A stretch of 64,000 nt of DNA, from contig NW_025408671.1 of NCBI RefSeq assembly GCF_020360975.1, forward strand, positions 2,232,001 to 2,296,000, written 5' to 3'. Below, in pieces: positions 45,648 to 56,879 of this stretch. The notes beneath the pieces are model-generated. The model saw nothing but the letters and a program-made list of their open reading frames with translations. It made no database searches and was not told the DNA's origin. Both the position numbers and the translations under genes were made by a program. Every line of letters begins with the position of its first letter. The first letter of the stretch is position 1. Source of the stretch: Hirsutella rhossiliensis (lineage: Eukaryota > Ascomycota > Sordariomycetes > Hypocreales > Ophiocordycipitaceae).

Positions 45648-48600
45648 GTTCCCGCTACTACTACTATAGCTATTGCCCCTTTAGCTCCTCCTCCCTTAAG
45701 AGCCTTAACGCCGTCGTCGACTATAGCTACTACCCCGGCCCCGGCTATATATCTTATTCTAGGTCCGGCCTAGGCCCCGTTAGTCCGTCTATCCTAACTA
45801 GTCCCTTAATAAACCGTTTAGTCTATTAGTCGAAAAATTAAGGAACTAGTCGAAATCGAACCTCTTTATTAAAATTAGTAATAAGGGGTAAAAAGGGGAG
45901 GTTTTTAAGTAAACCTTCTAGATCGAGATAAGGATTCCTCGAAAAAGTAAAAGACTAAATAACGAAATAGCTACCTAGCTTATAAATTACTAAGCTATCG
46001 ATTATTATAATACTAATAGGTCTTTAAGGAAAACCGACCTAAAGGATTTAACTCTTTAAAGAGGCTATAAGAAATAATATAATAGTCTCTTAAGGAGGAC
46101 CCCTTATTATAAAAGAAAATAAACGAGATTTAGGTTACTAAGAAATAGTAACTAATACCGCTGCCCTTATTTAAGCCGTAAATTTAAGGAAAAGTTATTA
46201 GTATAGTAAATCTAATATTCGTCTTCCTTATAGATTAGTAAGACTACCTATTAGGACCCTTTAATTATCCCCTACTAAAATTAGCTATCCTTAACTTTAG
46301 TACTTCCCTTAATATTTATAATATACTCTCTTAATTCCGGTCCTTAAAGAAGGTATAGAGGGAATACCTTATTACTAGGGAATTAACTATATAGATAAAG
46401 GGATATAGAAGGGTAAATTTTACGATAAAACTACTTAAAGGGTCTATATAAATTCTTTAATAAAAATAGTAGCTTTTTACCCTTAATTTTTAATAAGCTT
46501 AATTTCCTTCTACCTCCTTTAAGAGGAAGGAATCTTTTAAGATATAACGTCTAAGCCTATAAGGCTAGTCTAGAAGAATTAGACTATTAAGCTTATTAAG
46601 GAAAAATTCGGTTAATTTATTCTTAAATTCCGACCTATTTATAGGAAGGAAATACTTAAGAAGTTAGCTTCCTTACTAAGAGGAATAGGTCTACTATAAA
46701 AGACCTTCTTTTAGTAGCTTAAGGAGATAGTATTCTTTAGTACGCACGACTTAATTACCTAGGCCCCCTAGCTTTATATAAGCTAGGCTAGTAATAGGGC
46801 GTATAAATAAGAGGCCTATAGACCGTCCAATATAAATACTATAGCTAAGGAAAGACTAAGAGACGAATTTCTAAATAAGCCCCTTTACGGCCGGACTAGC
46901 TATATAAGGAAATTTAGGTCGACTAGACTAACGTTTCTAAGGATTAAGAAAGCTTTATTAGGGTAATGTTTTTTATAGACGCCTTTTTAAGGATAGTTTT
47001 CCCTTATTTCTTATAGACCTACCTAAGTAAGTATAACTAGTTTACCCTCTAGGACTTCGTTAACTAGATAAAATCCTACTTTAGCTATAAGGTAAAGAAG
47101 ATACGGTCTAATAAAGAGCTATTTATAAAGGATATCTTAAATTAGCTTTAAAAAAGGGGTATTTTACCCCTCCTATTAGTATTAAATACCTAGGCCTAGA
47201 ACGGAGGGGTAGAAAGATTAAGGGGTACTATAATAGAAAGGGCTTATATAATAAGACTTACTATAGGGCTTTTATATAACCTTTAAAGGGAAGTTATTAA
47301 GACTGCCTATTACCTTTAAAACTAGACCCTTAGGGACCTTAAGGACCTTAGGGAACTAAACTAAGGAATAAACTAAAAGTCCCCCCTTAAGCTCTTTATA
47401 AAGAAAAGGGCCTCGCTAGCCTACCTTTATACCTATAGCTATAAGGTATATATAATAACTACCGATATATAGCTAAAAAGGAAGAAGAAAAGAAAGCTTA
47501 ATCTTAGAGCCTTTATTAGTTACCTTATTAGTTATAATTCTATAAATATCTTTTAGATCTAAAGTGTTTTTTTATAAAAGGTTATTTTAACTAGGGATAT
47601 AATTTTTAATAAATCTAGCTTCTTTAATAAAAAGAGGGATTAATAGCCCCTTTTACTCTTATAATATTAGCTAATTTAAAAGATCTAAATCCCCCCTTCT
47701 TAATATTTATAAGAAGAGGCCCTAAATAAAGAAATAAAAGAAGAAACTAACGTTAAAGTAGTTAAGGATAACGCTAACTTTAAAGAAAAAGAGGAAGCTA
47801 TTAAATTAAATAATCTAGATAAAGAAGGAGACTATAGGAAAGCGGTAGAGCTAGAATAAGCTTACCTTCCTACGCCTCCTCTTATAGAATAAGAAGAAGA
47901 TCTAAAAGTAGCTTTCTCTATTAGTCTTCTTATATTAACCCCTAAGGGGGTAAGAAAGGCACCTTTCTTAAAGGATTACCTAGCTGCCTTTTTATCTTTA
48001 CTTTAAGAAGTAAAGGAAGGTATAAGGCCTAATATAGTTATTAAAGAAAACTAACCTCTCCCTTATTTCGATCGTTTTTCTAACTTCTATCTAACGCCTA
48101 TAAAAGATAGTTCTTATAAAGCATTTATAGTAGGCTAGCTCTTTAAGTTATAGCTATTTATAAGGAAGGTATATAAAAGAGACTTCCTAGACTTATTAGT
48201 AAACTAAAAGCAGCTAGAAAAACACCCTTTTAAAGATTAGTTTTCCTAGGCCTAGAAAGACTACCTAGCCTTATATAAAGAGATAAGGTCTTTCGAAGAA
48301 GTCCTTAAGAAAAAGGTAAGAGGAAAATATATCCTAAGCTATAAGTAGGTCTTTATTTATAAGACTAATAAATATAGCTTCCTTTAAAAGTATAAAGCCT
48401 AGCTAGTTATCTATAAGAATTAATAGGAAAAGGGGGATCTACTTACTAAGGTAACTATCTTAGTAGGGATATATTTTTAGACCCTTATAGCTATAGTAGT
48501 AGAATTCGACCTCGAACCTAATTAGATAGATATAGTTAACGCTTTTATTAACTGCCTTCTTAAAGAAAAAGAAGTTATTTATATATAACTTTCTCTTAGT

Positions 48601-50606
48601 TTCTAATAGCTAGGAAAGGCTCTATAGCTTAGGAAAGCTCTATATAGACTATAAAGATTACCCCTTCTTTAGTAATAGTATTTAATAGGTTCCTTTAAAG
48701 CCCTAAGCTTTAAGAAAGTCTCTTAGGAACTATATATAATATAAAAGGGTAAAATCACGGTCTTCTTTTATATCGATAATATTATCTAGGCCTACTTAAA
48801 AGAAAAAGAAGCTAATACTAAGGAGGCTATATAAGGCCTATAATAAAGGTATAAGATAACTAAGCTAAGGGAGCTAAAGTAGTTCCTAGGGATATAAATC
48901 CTTTAAAATAGGTCCTAATAAACTATCTAGCTTACCTAGGACGCTTATATTAATAAGGTCGCTTATAAATTCCTCTTTAATTCCCTTAAAAAGAAGCTTC
49001 CTTCTATACTAGTATTAAATAAAGAGCTTTTACTTAATCCGTCCTTTTAAGCTAGGGAGTAATAGAAATACTAATATTAATAGAAGGTAAGCTCCTTACT
49101 TTTTTTAGCTCTTTCTATTAAACTAGATATTTCTTTTACGGTCTCTTAGCTAGCTAGGTATAACTAGAATCCTAGCCTTAGGTACTAAGAAGTAATAGAC
49201 TAAATAATCCTTTATCTTTATTTAACAAGATTATATAGTCTATACTTAAGAGGGTAAGGAAGGAAACTAGCTACTAAAATCTTCCTTTATTTAAGCGATT
49301 TATCCTTTATAGATAATTCCTTAGATAGAAAGAGCTTATAAGGGTATATTATATCCCTTTTTAAAGGAACTATAGCTTAGAGAGCTTTAAAGTAAGCTAC
49401 TATTATAATATTTAGTATAGAGGTAAAGCTACTAGCTCTTTTAAAAGTATTAAAAGAAGCGATTTTCCTTAGCTAGCTACTAATATCTTTATAACTATAA
49501 ATTCTATCTTTACTAGCTATAGAATATAATAATATATAGACTATATAAATTCTTATAAAGGAAAATAATAAGCTATTAACCTAGCTATAGTATATTAATA
49601 TCTACTAGTATTAGTTACGCTAAGAAGTCTAAAGGGGACTTATTTCTATCTATTAGGTTTTAATAGTATTAATAAAAGCTAATAGTCTTATAAAGCCCTT
49701 ATTAAAGTAGAAGCTAGCTATCTTTTTATAGTAAATTAAGCTAGAAAACGTTTAAGAGAAGCTATCTTTAAAAGCCCGCCTTAAGAGTTTAAAAGAGGAG
49801 CTAATAGTATATAGGAGGAAGGAAACGTCTATAGCTAAAAAGAGGAATTAGGACTTATCTTAAAGGAGGGCCCCTAGCTTAATTAGGACTTATTCTTCTT
49901 AAAAGGCCCTCTTTTTAAGGACTTATCCTTAGAGAAGCCCCCTTTTTTATAGGACTTAATATCCTCTTTAAGGCCCCTTTTTCCTAAAGTAGGTCTAAAA
50001 GAGCCTAGGGCTAAAACCTAGATTTCTTAAGTAAGGTATAAGTATAGACTAAGACCTCCTCTATACGCTTACCGGCCTAGGTATTTAGCTTTACCCTTTT
50101 TATAAGGGCAGGCTATAGCTAAGTAGGTATATCGCGAAGTATAGCTTAATTCTATAGTTCTTAGAGATATCCCTTAGTATAAGGGACCTAGGAAGCTAAA
50201 AAATAGGTTTTAAGGAAGGAGCTAAAAGGAGGTATAAAGAGGAATATAAGGGTAAGAAGAGAAGTAAAAGTAGCGATAGCTTCTTATAAAAGTAGTAAAA
50301 GATAAGATAGATATACTAGTAATAGCTAGAAAAGAAGGGAAAAACTAATAAAAAGCTTAGTAGTTAAAAGAATATTAGTAGCTTCTTTAAGTAAGATCCT
50401 TTTTATTAATTAAGATATTAGATAAGTATAAAGAGGGGTATTAAATAAAGGAAAGAAGGAGAATTAAGGTAATATAATAATTAATCCCCTACTATAATTA
50501 CTGCCCTTATAAGATTTAAATATCTCTACCTTACCTATCTAACCCCTTACTTTTAATTTTACCTTTATATATTTTATATATACTTCTTATATCTCTTTTT
50601 ATAAGA
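45648..50606 (+). mobile_element. Copia A2, 5'-truncated copy of family A
   Basis: Collinear with A1 from 28325 to 33845 but without E2. Lost are the 5' LTR, leader and start of gag. Integrase lies at about 46730-47600, RT at about 48060-49300 (box FYIDNI at 48766-48783, second Asp changed to Asn), then RNase H and a 3' LTR. Compared with A1 it has many extra C to T and G to A changes, for example the Ala/Pro linker GCTGCTGCTGC reads GCTACTACTAC. Fully inactivated. Confidence 0.9.
50130..50606 (+). repeat. 3' LTR of copia A2
   Basis: 477 bp, TATCGCGAAG to TTTTATAAGA; the same length as the A1 LTRs. Preceded by a decayed polypurine tract AAGTAGGTA. Confidence 0.88.
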
Positions 50607-51684
50607 ATAATAGTAAATTATTCTATTTATAAATATCTTAAAGCTACTTTTAGCTAAATAATAAAGCGTTTTTATAGTTTAATATACTAAGCGGTATATC
50701 CTTAGTTTAGGGTATAAAGTATAGCTTAGTTAGATTTACTAAGATTACTAAAATACTATTTAATAGTACTTTTATAGAGTAAGCTAAGGATTAATATCGC
50801 TTATATATTAGCGTATTTTAGTCTATAAATAGCTATATACTTTAAGGAATTAATATATTAACCGATGCTTTTATATATAATTATTTTCTTAGTTTCTTTA
50901 AGGATATTAAACGTTATATTAAATAAGCTAGTAAGGTTAAACTTCCTTATATCTTTTAGTTTAATATATACTAAGGGTGCTTAAAAAGGGTTTATAGTAG
51001 TATTATCCTTAGTTTCTCTTACTATAGCTTTTACTAATAGTTTTATAAGAGCTATTTTTATAATTAAGCTTATTAGCTAGTTCGCTAAGGTTATTATCGT
51101 AAATATACCGCTAAGGGTAGTATTATTTAAAGGTTCTTTTTTATTTTAGTTATTAAGGTTTAGTAAACTTCTAAGGCTTTATCCTTTTAATAAAGGTAGT
51201 TAAGGTAAGGTAAGGGAAGCTATACTATATTAATTTATATAAGGCTTTATTACTTATAGCTAATACTACCTTATTATTAAAACGTATTCTAAGTTATTAA
51301 TTTATCCTTATAGGCCTTAACGATTAGCTAAGTAAGCTAGTAAGTTATATTATAAGAGTTTGCTTTTAATTTCTCTAAGCGTTATTCCTACTACTTAGAT
51401 AAGCGATCTAGCTATATTTTATTCCTATAGGAACTTAATAGGAAATATCTTAAAAATAAGTATCTTTTTAACTACTAATAAAAGCTTTATATTACTTAAG
51501 CTTTAATATATAAAAGTTTTACTTTTATCTAGAGTTCCCTAAGTATTTCTTCTATAAGAAGAGATTAAGAAGCTAGTATTTATTAGTATATAAGTAGGAG
51601 CTTTCTTTCTAAGAAGATATTAAGGTTTATAAGTTAAGGTTAACTTATCCTTTTCTTTATTCCTTTTATCTTTTATTTTACTAG
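50607..51684. other. RIP-degraded sequence without a recognised gene
   Basis: Very TA-rich. The plus strand from about 51350 to 51660 is coding-like (FAFNFSKRYS..., stops only TAA/TAG), but no family is recognised. No repeat unit was found. Confidence 0.45.
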
Positions 51685-52380
51685 TATAAGAATATACCCT
51701 TATATTCCTATTTTACTATTATAAAGTAATAATAAGTATAAAGAGGCTCTATCGAATAAGCTAGTAAAAAGAGGCTTTATAATATAGTCTAAGGGAATAA
51801 CCCTTAAAGATAAAGACCTCTACTAGATATCTATACCTTCCTTTAGGAAAAGCGGGTTCGGATAAGCCTATCCTAATAAAATAAAATATATATAAAATAC
51901 ATAAGTTAATTACGAGTAGAACGGATACCCTATTACCTATTTTAGCTTAGCGGTTCCGAAGATATCCGCGATACGAGAATAGGTAGGGCATAGAATATTC
52001 TAGTTAAATCTATTACTTATACTAGAACCTATAGTCTTACATTAACTATTATATTATAATTAAACTACCGATTAAGTTAGGAAGATATACTATAAATAGA
52101 CCTTTTTAAGTACTATAAAATATATTAAAAAGCTAACTAATTAGTTTACTAGTAAGCGAGCAATAGTCTATAAAAGATAAAGGACTTCCCTAAGAGTAGT
52201 AGATAGAATAAGTAAGTTTATAAGTATCTTTTATAACGCTATTCTTTTAATATATTATTTAGCCCTTTATATACTTATTATAAATTCTAGACGAAATCCT
52301 ACCCTATACTCCTTCGACCGATCTTTCTACTTACGGTATCGATTACCGGATCCTACGCTTATTACTTATACCTTTTTATA
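51685..52380 (+). repeat. 5' LTR of copia B
   Basis: TATAAGAATATACCC to ACCTTTTTATA, matching the reverse complement of B1. Terminal TG and CA of B1 appear here as TA and TA. Confidence 0.88.
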
Positions 52381-52395
52381 GGTTATAAGCCTAGC
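52381..52395 (+). other. Primer-binding site of copia B
   Basis: GGTTATAAGCCTAGC after the LTR: the same TTATAAGCC core as in A1 and the TRIM, with a one-base spacer. Consistent with half initiator tRNA-Met priming after RIP. Confidence 0.5.
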
Positions 52396-52830
52396 TTCTT
52401 TATAAGTCGGGTAATAACTTCGAAATATCTTTAAAATTCTAATACTAACTATATAACCTTAAATTCTCTAAAATAAGGTCTAAGGATAAGTTTAAATTTA
52501 CTAAGTTTAAGGGTAGTTCTAACTATACCTTTTAGGCTATTTAAATATAAGCTCTTTTAGTTAAGGAGAAGCTTTCTATTACTATATAGCAAGAAAATTA
52601 CTTAAAGATAAAAGAAGCACTTACTTTAATTTTTTTTTATATTAAAGATAGTCCTTTAACCTAAATAAAGTATATAATAAATATTAAAGAGGCGTAGGAT
52701 AGGTTAAAAACTATATATAACCTTATTTCCTTTACTTTAAATTAACTACTTATAAAGGAGCTTCTTAATACTTTAGTAAGGGATTTTAAATCCTTAGGAG
52801 GCTACCTAAATAAGGTAAAAGAGGTTATTA

Positions 52831-52903
52831 TATCGCGTATACTATATACGTTAATTAACGCTATTGCTTATATCTAATAGGCGGCTATATCTTTTTCGTA
52901 ATA
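52831..52903 (+). repeat. Left 73-bp LTR of the TRIM
   Basis: Differs from the right copy by two C/T changes (GCTATTGC versus GCTATCGC; TATCTAATAG versus TATTTAATAG). Confidence 0.9.
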
Positions 52904-52971
52904 GTTATAAGCCCGGGCGGAGGGGTTACCCCTTTAGGAACTTCCTAGTAACTACGCACGCACTTCTTCTA

Positions 52972-53025
52972 GCTAGCCTAGCGCGCACTACCTAAAAGGC
53001 CCGTAGTTCGAGTCCCGCTAGCGTA
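52972..53025 (+). other. tRNA-like segment in the TRIM core
   Basis: AGCTAGCCTAGCGCGC resembles a D-arm/box A, and 44 bases later GTTCGAGTCCC is a good box B (T-loop GTTCGANTC). The T-stem and acceptor do not pair well, so it is not a working tRNA. It may be a captured tRNA piece or chance. Confidence 0.35.
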
Positions 53026-53131
53026 ATTAAGCGCGGTTTTAGTATAGGGCCTACTTATATAAAAATTCCTACTATAGTCTAGGATATCTAGGTATCCTAG
53101 GACGAATTAACCTAATATCCCTAAGGGGGTA

Positions 53132-53204
53132 TATCGCGTATACTATATACGTTAATTAACGCTATCGCTTATATTTAATAGGCGGCTATATCTTTTTCGT
53201 AATA
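53132..53204 (+). repeat. Right 73-bp LTR of the TRIM
   Basis: Direct repeat of 52831-52903, followed by the target copy TATTA. Confidence 0.9.
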
Positions 53205-54379
53205 TATTAAGGAGCTAAAAACATAGAATATTATAATTTTAAAAGTAGTTATTATAGCTTAGATTTTAAATAGCCTTTTAGGCTTATTTTCTAGCTATAT
53301 AACTAATATAATATAAGCTCTTTAAAATAACCTAGAGGCTTTTAATCTAGAGTCTCTCTTTAATAGTCTTATAAACGAATTTAAAAGGACTAAGTCTTTA
53401 GAAAATCCCCTTAAGTAGGCTTTCTTTACTAAAAAGCCTTAGAAAAAGATAAATATTATATTATAATATACTTACTATAAGAAGAAAGGGTATCTAGTTA
53501 AAGATTACTATTATCTTTACCTAGAAGAGGCCCTTAAAGACTTTTCTAAAAATTTAAAAAATTAAAATAAAGGAATACCTTTTAAGAGGCCTAGAAAACC
53601 TTTTATAAAAGGAAATCCTATTAAATTAGACTCTTACGTTAATAAGAAGAAGAAAAAACCCTCTTCTCTATATATATTAAAACTAGAAAAAATAGAAATC
53701 GATAATTAAATAAATAAAGAACCGGAAATCGATTTTTCTATTCCTCCTCTTACCCCTAGAGGTTATAAAAGCTTTAAAAAAAGCAATGGTATATATCTCT
53801 TTAAATATCCTTAAAAAGGCCGTATTTAATAATAGGTAAATAGGACCTTTAAATTCTACTTAAATTAAAGACCTTATATATAAGGTAAAAGAGAAGGAGA
53901 TCCCTTATAAAACCTTAGAGAATAGAAATTTCTATAATTTTATATACGATACTAGTACTACTAGGTATATAGTATTAGAAAAGAAATTCCTTATTAATTT
54001 TCGAACTATCTTTACTAAGGTTAATTAGGGAAAGGCATCTTATATAGTTATTAAAGGCTATAGAGATCTTCTTTTTAGATTTTTAAATAATAAAAAGCTA
54101 TTTATCTTAAGAAACTACCTTTTTATACTTAAATTAAGGGTAAATATTATAAGCTAATTATATTTTAAAAATACTTATGCTTTTATTAATAGCAAGGAAA
54201 TTTTCCTACTAAATAACTAAGCTAATATTATATTTAAAGGAAAATAGTAAGATAACCTTTATATCTTCTCTTTAGAAATTCCTTTCTTAAAAAAGAAGAT
54301 ATTCCTATATAATATTATTATTATTATTAAGATTATACTAGTAACCTATCTAGAGGTATCTAGAACTTCGACGTTAAAT

Positions 54380-55092
54380 AGGAAGGAAAAACTAAAGTGC
54401 TTAAAGGAAAACCCTCCCTTCTTTTATAGCTAGTCCGCCCTTATACTAGGTCGCGGTTATAATATATAAGAATCTTACGCTAGCTATCTTAGGTATCGTT
54501 ATAGTTAGTCGGAATCGTATTAGACCTACTATAAAGTAACCTTAGAAAGTAACTCCTTTATATATATAGGGTATATAGCGTTAATCGGTAGTATAAGCGT
54601 TTTCTAGTTAATAGTTAATAGTTAATTATATAATTATCTCCGACCTTATCTTATAACGATATCTTCCTAGGCTCTGCCTTATTTTTTCTACTATAAGGCT
54701 TAGCGGGCTATATTTTATTAATACTAGCCTTTAGCCGGGCTAGTAGTTAGGTTATCGCACTAGCTTCGCACTATACTTATTAAGTTACTAGTATCGGCCC
54801 TAGGTTTTTTATTTTCCTAGTTAGGGGGCCTAGACCGGGGTTAAGGGAAGGTCCTAATAAATTTATCGCTAGGTCTAAGTAAGCGAGGTCTAGGCCGGCC
54901 TACTTATAGCGGGGCTAGACTGCTAGTATATTTATAAGCGCTTTTAGAAGCGCTAATTAGCTAATTAATAAGTAGGTTAGTATAGTCTACTAGTCCGACT
55001 AAAAATTAATCGTGCCCTTAGCTAGATTTAAACCGACTCTAGCGTTATAGCTAGTAGGCTTCCTAGGTATATAACTACTATACTATAAGGGT
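54380..55092 (-). other. Foreign segment in copia B, possibly SINE-like
   Basis: CG-richer than the copia B sequence on both sides and without a copia frame. Its right end is a minus-strand tRNA-like region (55013-55092). Further left it holds CGGGGTTAAGGG- and GGCCGGCC-type blocks and AGTTAATAGTTAATAG. It sits between the protease and integrase of B. The left border is uncertain and no target duplication was identified. The length, if single, is long for a SINE, so more than one insertion is possible. Confidence 0.4.
55013..55092 (-). other. tRNA-like relic with Pol III boxes
   Basis: On the minus strand: ACCCTTA (acceptor 5' strand), TA, GTAT-AGTAGTTAT-ATAC (D arm), later GTCGG-TTTAAAT-CTAGC (T arm) and TAAGGGC (acceptor 3' strand) with discriminator A. 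Six of seven acceptor pairs hold. Box A (TAGTATAGTAGTTA) and box B (GGTTTAAATC) each differ from good consensus forms only at TG to TA or CA to TA sites. The anticodon arm does not fold properly and no identity can be given. Confidence 0.42.
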
Positions 55093-55924
55093 TCTTATAT
55101 AATATTAATAATATAAGGAATAGTATAAAGGACCTTAACTTTTATTTATAGAATTTAAGGCTAGGATATATAAGTCTTAAAGCCTTACTAGAAACCTTTA
55201 AAAGATATAATAATAATATAACTATCCCTAAGAAGGATATTATAAAAATAAAAGAATATAAGGCTTATATTAAAGTAAAGGTAACTAATAAGAAGAATAA
55301 ATCCCTATTTAATAAGGTATATAATTACCTTAATAGAGTTACTATTTATATTTAGGGCCTTATAAAGACCCTTACTTATAATAAATATACCTCTTTTATA
55401 TCCTTTTTAGATATAGGGATAAGATATTTAGAAATATCTTTAATAAAATCTAAGGTAAAAGCCCTAGATAAATTCTTAGAATATAAAGCCTTAGTTAAAA
55501 ATAACTAAGATAATATTACTATAAAGGAAGTCTTTTTAGATAACGTAAAAGAATTCCTATATAAAATAAAACCTTACTACTTAAGAAAGGGAATTAAATA
55601 TTATACTAGCCCTCTTAAGACTCTTAAATTAAACGGAGTAATAAAGAGGATTAATAGGACTATTTTAAATAAAGTCTAGGCTATTTTATTTATAGTAAAA
55701 CTACCTAAATATTTATAGGAAGAAGCTATTTTAATAGTAGCCTATTTATATAATAGGACCCCTTACTCTTAAATAGACTTCTAAACTCTTATAGAAAAGA
55801 AGGAAAATAAATCTCTAGCCTTAAAAGACTTAAAGAAAATTAAGACCTTTAGAAGTACTATTTATTATAAAAATAAAGACCCCTTAAATAAGCTAGAAAT
55901 AAGAGCTTATAAGGGTATTATTAT

Positions 55925-56402
55925 TCTCGCGAAGAGAGATGCGAGAAGTGCATGAAAATGCACGAAGGTGAAATTGGAAGTAAGGGGTCGGACAGGTAGG
56001 GCAGAGATGTTTGAATCTTGCGGGGGCAGCAATTGCAGTAGGGGAGTGATTGTTGTATTGCCTTAATTGTCCTTCTTTCCTCTATCCAACGCCCCTCTTT
56101 ATACCCTTCTAGCATCTTAATTAACAAAGAAGATCCTGCTTAAAGAAGCCACTAATGTCCTTTCGACTACCGAGCTTTTTGCCGGTTTTTCCCCTCTTTT
56201 CCAGCCGTTGCCGGCACATCCGTCTTATCTCTCGCCACCTCCATAGGAAGCCATCGCCACTTCTGCTTCCCCTCATGCCCCCACCCTCCTTTCTGCACCT
56301 CTTTTCAGCTCCTTCTTCCACACCGGGTGTTTCTAGCTTCCTTGGTCCCTCTTGCCAAGGGATATCTTCGAGAACTGCGAAATCAGGCCACGCTTCGCGA
56401 CA
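55925..56402 (-). mobile_element. Solo LTR of family A (478 bp), almost unmutated
   Basis: Reverse complement runs TGTCGCGAAGCGTGGCC to TCTTCGCGAGA, with target duplication ATTAT (55920-55924, 56403-56407). It is full of CA and TG and is the best view of the pre-RIP family A LTR. The short open frames here on both strands (55921-56409) exist only because RIP stops are lacking; none is a gene. Confidence 0.93.
56096..56106 (-). promoter_or_regulatory. TATA box of the family A LTR
   Basis: Minus strand GGTATAAAGAG, about 300 bases into the LTR; also kept in A1 (for example near 27233). Confidence 0.5.
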
Positions 56403-56635
56403 ATTATAGGCTATACTAAAAATACTTATAAAATATATAACCTTTCGAAAAGAAAGGTAATAATATCTAGAGATATTATTATACTAGAAAAAAAATTTAT
56501 AGAAATTTAAAAAGAAGAAGACCTTAAGGACTTTAACTTTAATACCTTACCTTCTATAAATAAGGTCCCGGATAATTATTTATAAAGGGAACCTATATAT
56601 AAAGAAGGTAATAACTCTTCTTTAGAAGAAGGGGA

Positions 56636-56764
56636 AAATAACCCTCTTATAGAGAAGGAAGATAACCTTACTATAGAGAAGGAAGATAACCCTCCTATAG
56701 AGAAGGAAGATAACCCTCCTATAGAGAAGGAAGATAACCCTTTTATAAAAAAGGGAAATAATCC
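56636..56764 (+). repeat. 24-bp in-frame tandem repeat in copia B
   Basis: Five or more units of about 24 bp (CCCTCCTATAGAGAAGGAAG followed by ATAA) encoding the octapeptide NPPIEKED with variants. It lies in the linker between integrase and RT. The period is a multiple of three, so length change would not have shifted the frame. Confidence 0.85.
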
Positions 56765-56879
56765 TCTTTTAGAAAAGGGATTAAATAGGGATCTAAAAAT
56801 CTATATTAATATACCTAAGAAGCTAAACGGATTTTATTAAGACTATATCGTATACCCCGAAATAAATATTATATTAAAT

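Larger units (their letters stand above)
52831..53204 (+). mobile_element. TRIM: miniature LTR element (374 bp) in copia B gag
   Basis: Two 73-bp direct repeats (52831-52903 and 53132-53204, both TATCGCGTATAC to TTTTTCGTAATA) flank a 228-bp core without a protein. Target duplication TATTA (52826-52830, 53205-53209). The core starts with GTTATAAGCCCGGGCGG (primer site) and ends with CTAAGGGGGTA (polypurine tract). Both match copia A1, and the stretch from tract into LTR (CTAAGGGGGTRTRTCGCG) is identical apart from two TG/TA differences. This is a non-autonomous terminal-repeat retrotransposon in miniature, most likely moved by family A proteins. The central core also holds a tRNA-like box. Confidence 0.88.
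52400..53990 (+). pseudogene. Copia B gag and protease start relic, split by the TRIM
   Basis: The frame after the TRIM reads YKKKGYLVKDYYYLYLEEA around 53468-53525. With Tyr read as Cys/His it is a C-x2-C-x4-H-x4-C knuckle. At about 53931-53985 FYNFIYDTSTTRYIVLEK corresponds to the W.(L/I)DSGAS.H start of copia protease, the active-site Asp still present. The upstream half (52400-52825) is coding-like. Frames are disrupted by RIP and by the 374-bp insertion. Confidence 0.7.
55100..56480 (+). pseudogene. Copia B integrase relic, split by a solo LTR
   Basis: Core blocks: FISFLDIGIRYLEI (about 55395-55440), then KGIKYYTSPLKTLKLNGVI (about 55588-55640) and KRINRTIL, the region of the catalytic Glu, then LPKYLWEEAILIVAYLYNRT (about 55703-55760, Trp codon mutated). 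After the LTR insertion the frame continues IIGYTKNTYKIYNLSKRKVI (about 56403-56460), the conserved C-terminal block of copia integrases. Continuity across 55925-56402 confirms the insertion. Confidence 0.8.

Noticed and set aside
55013..55092. Functional tRNA gene
   Set aside because: The anticodon arm does not pair and the T stem has mismatches; only a tRNA-derived relic is supported.
55921..56409. Three overlapping open frames on both strands
   Set aside because: All fall in the unmutated solo LTR of family A; they overlap each other and cross the target duplications.
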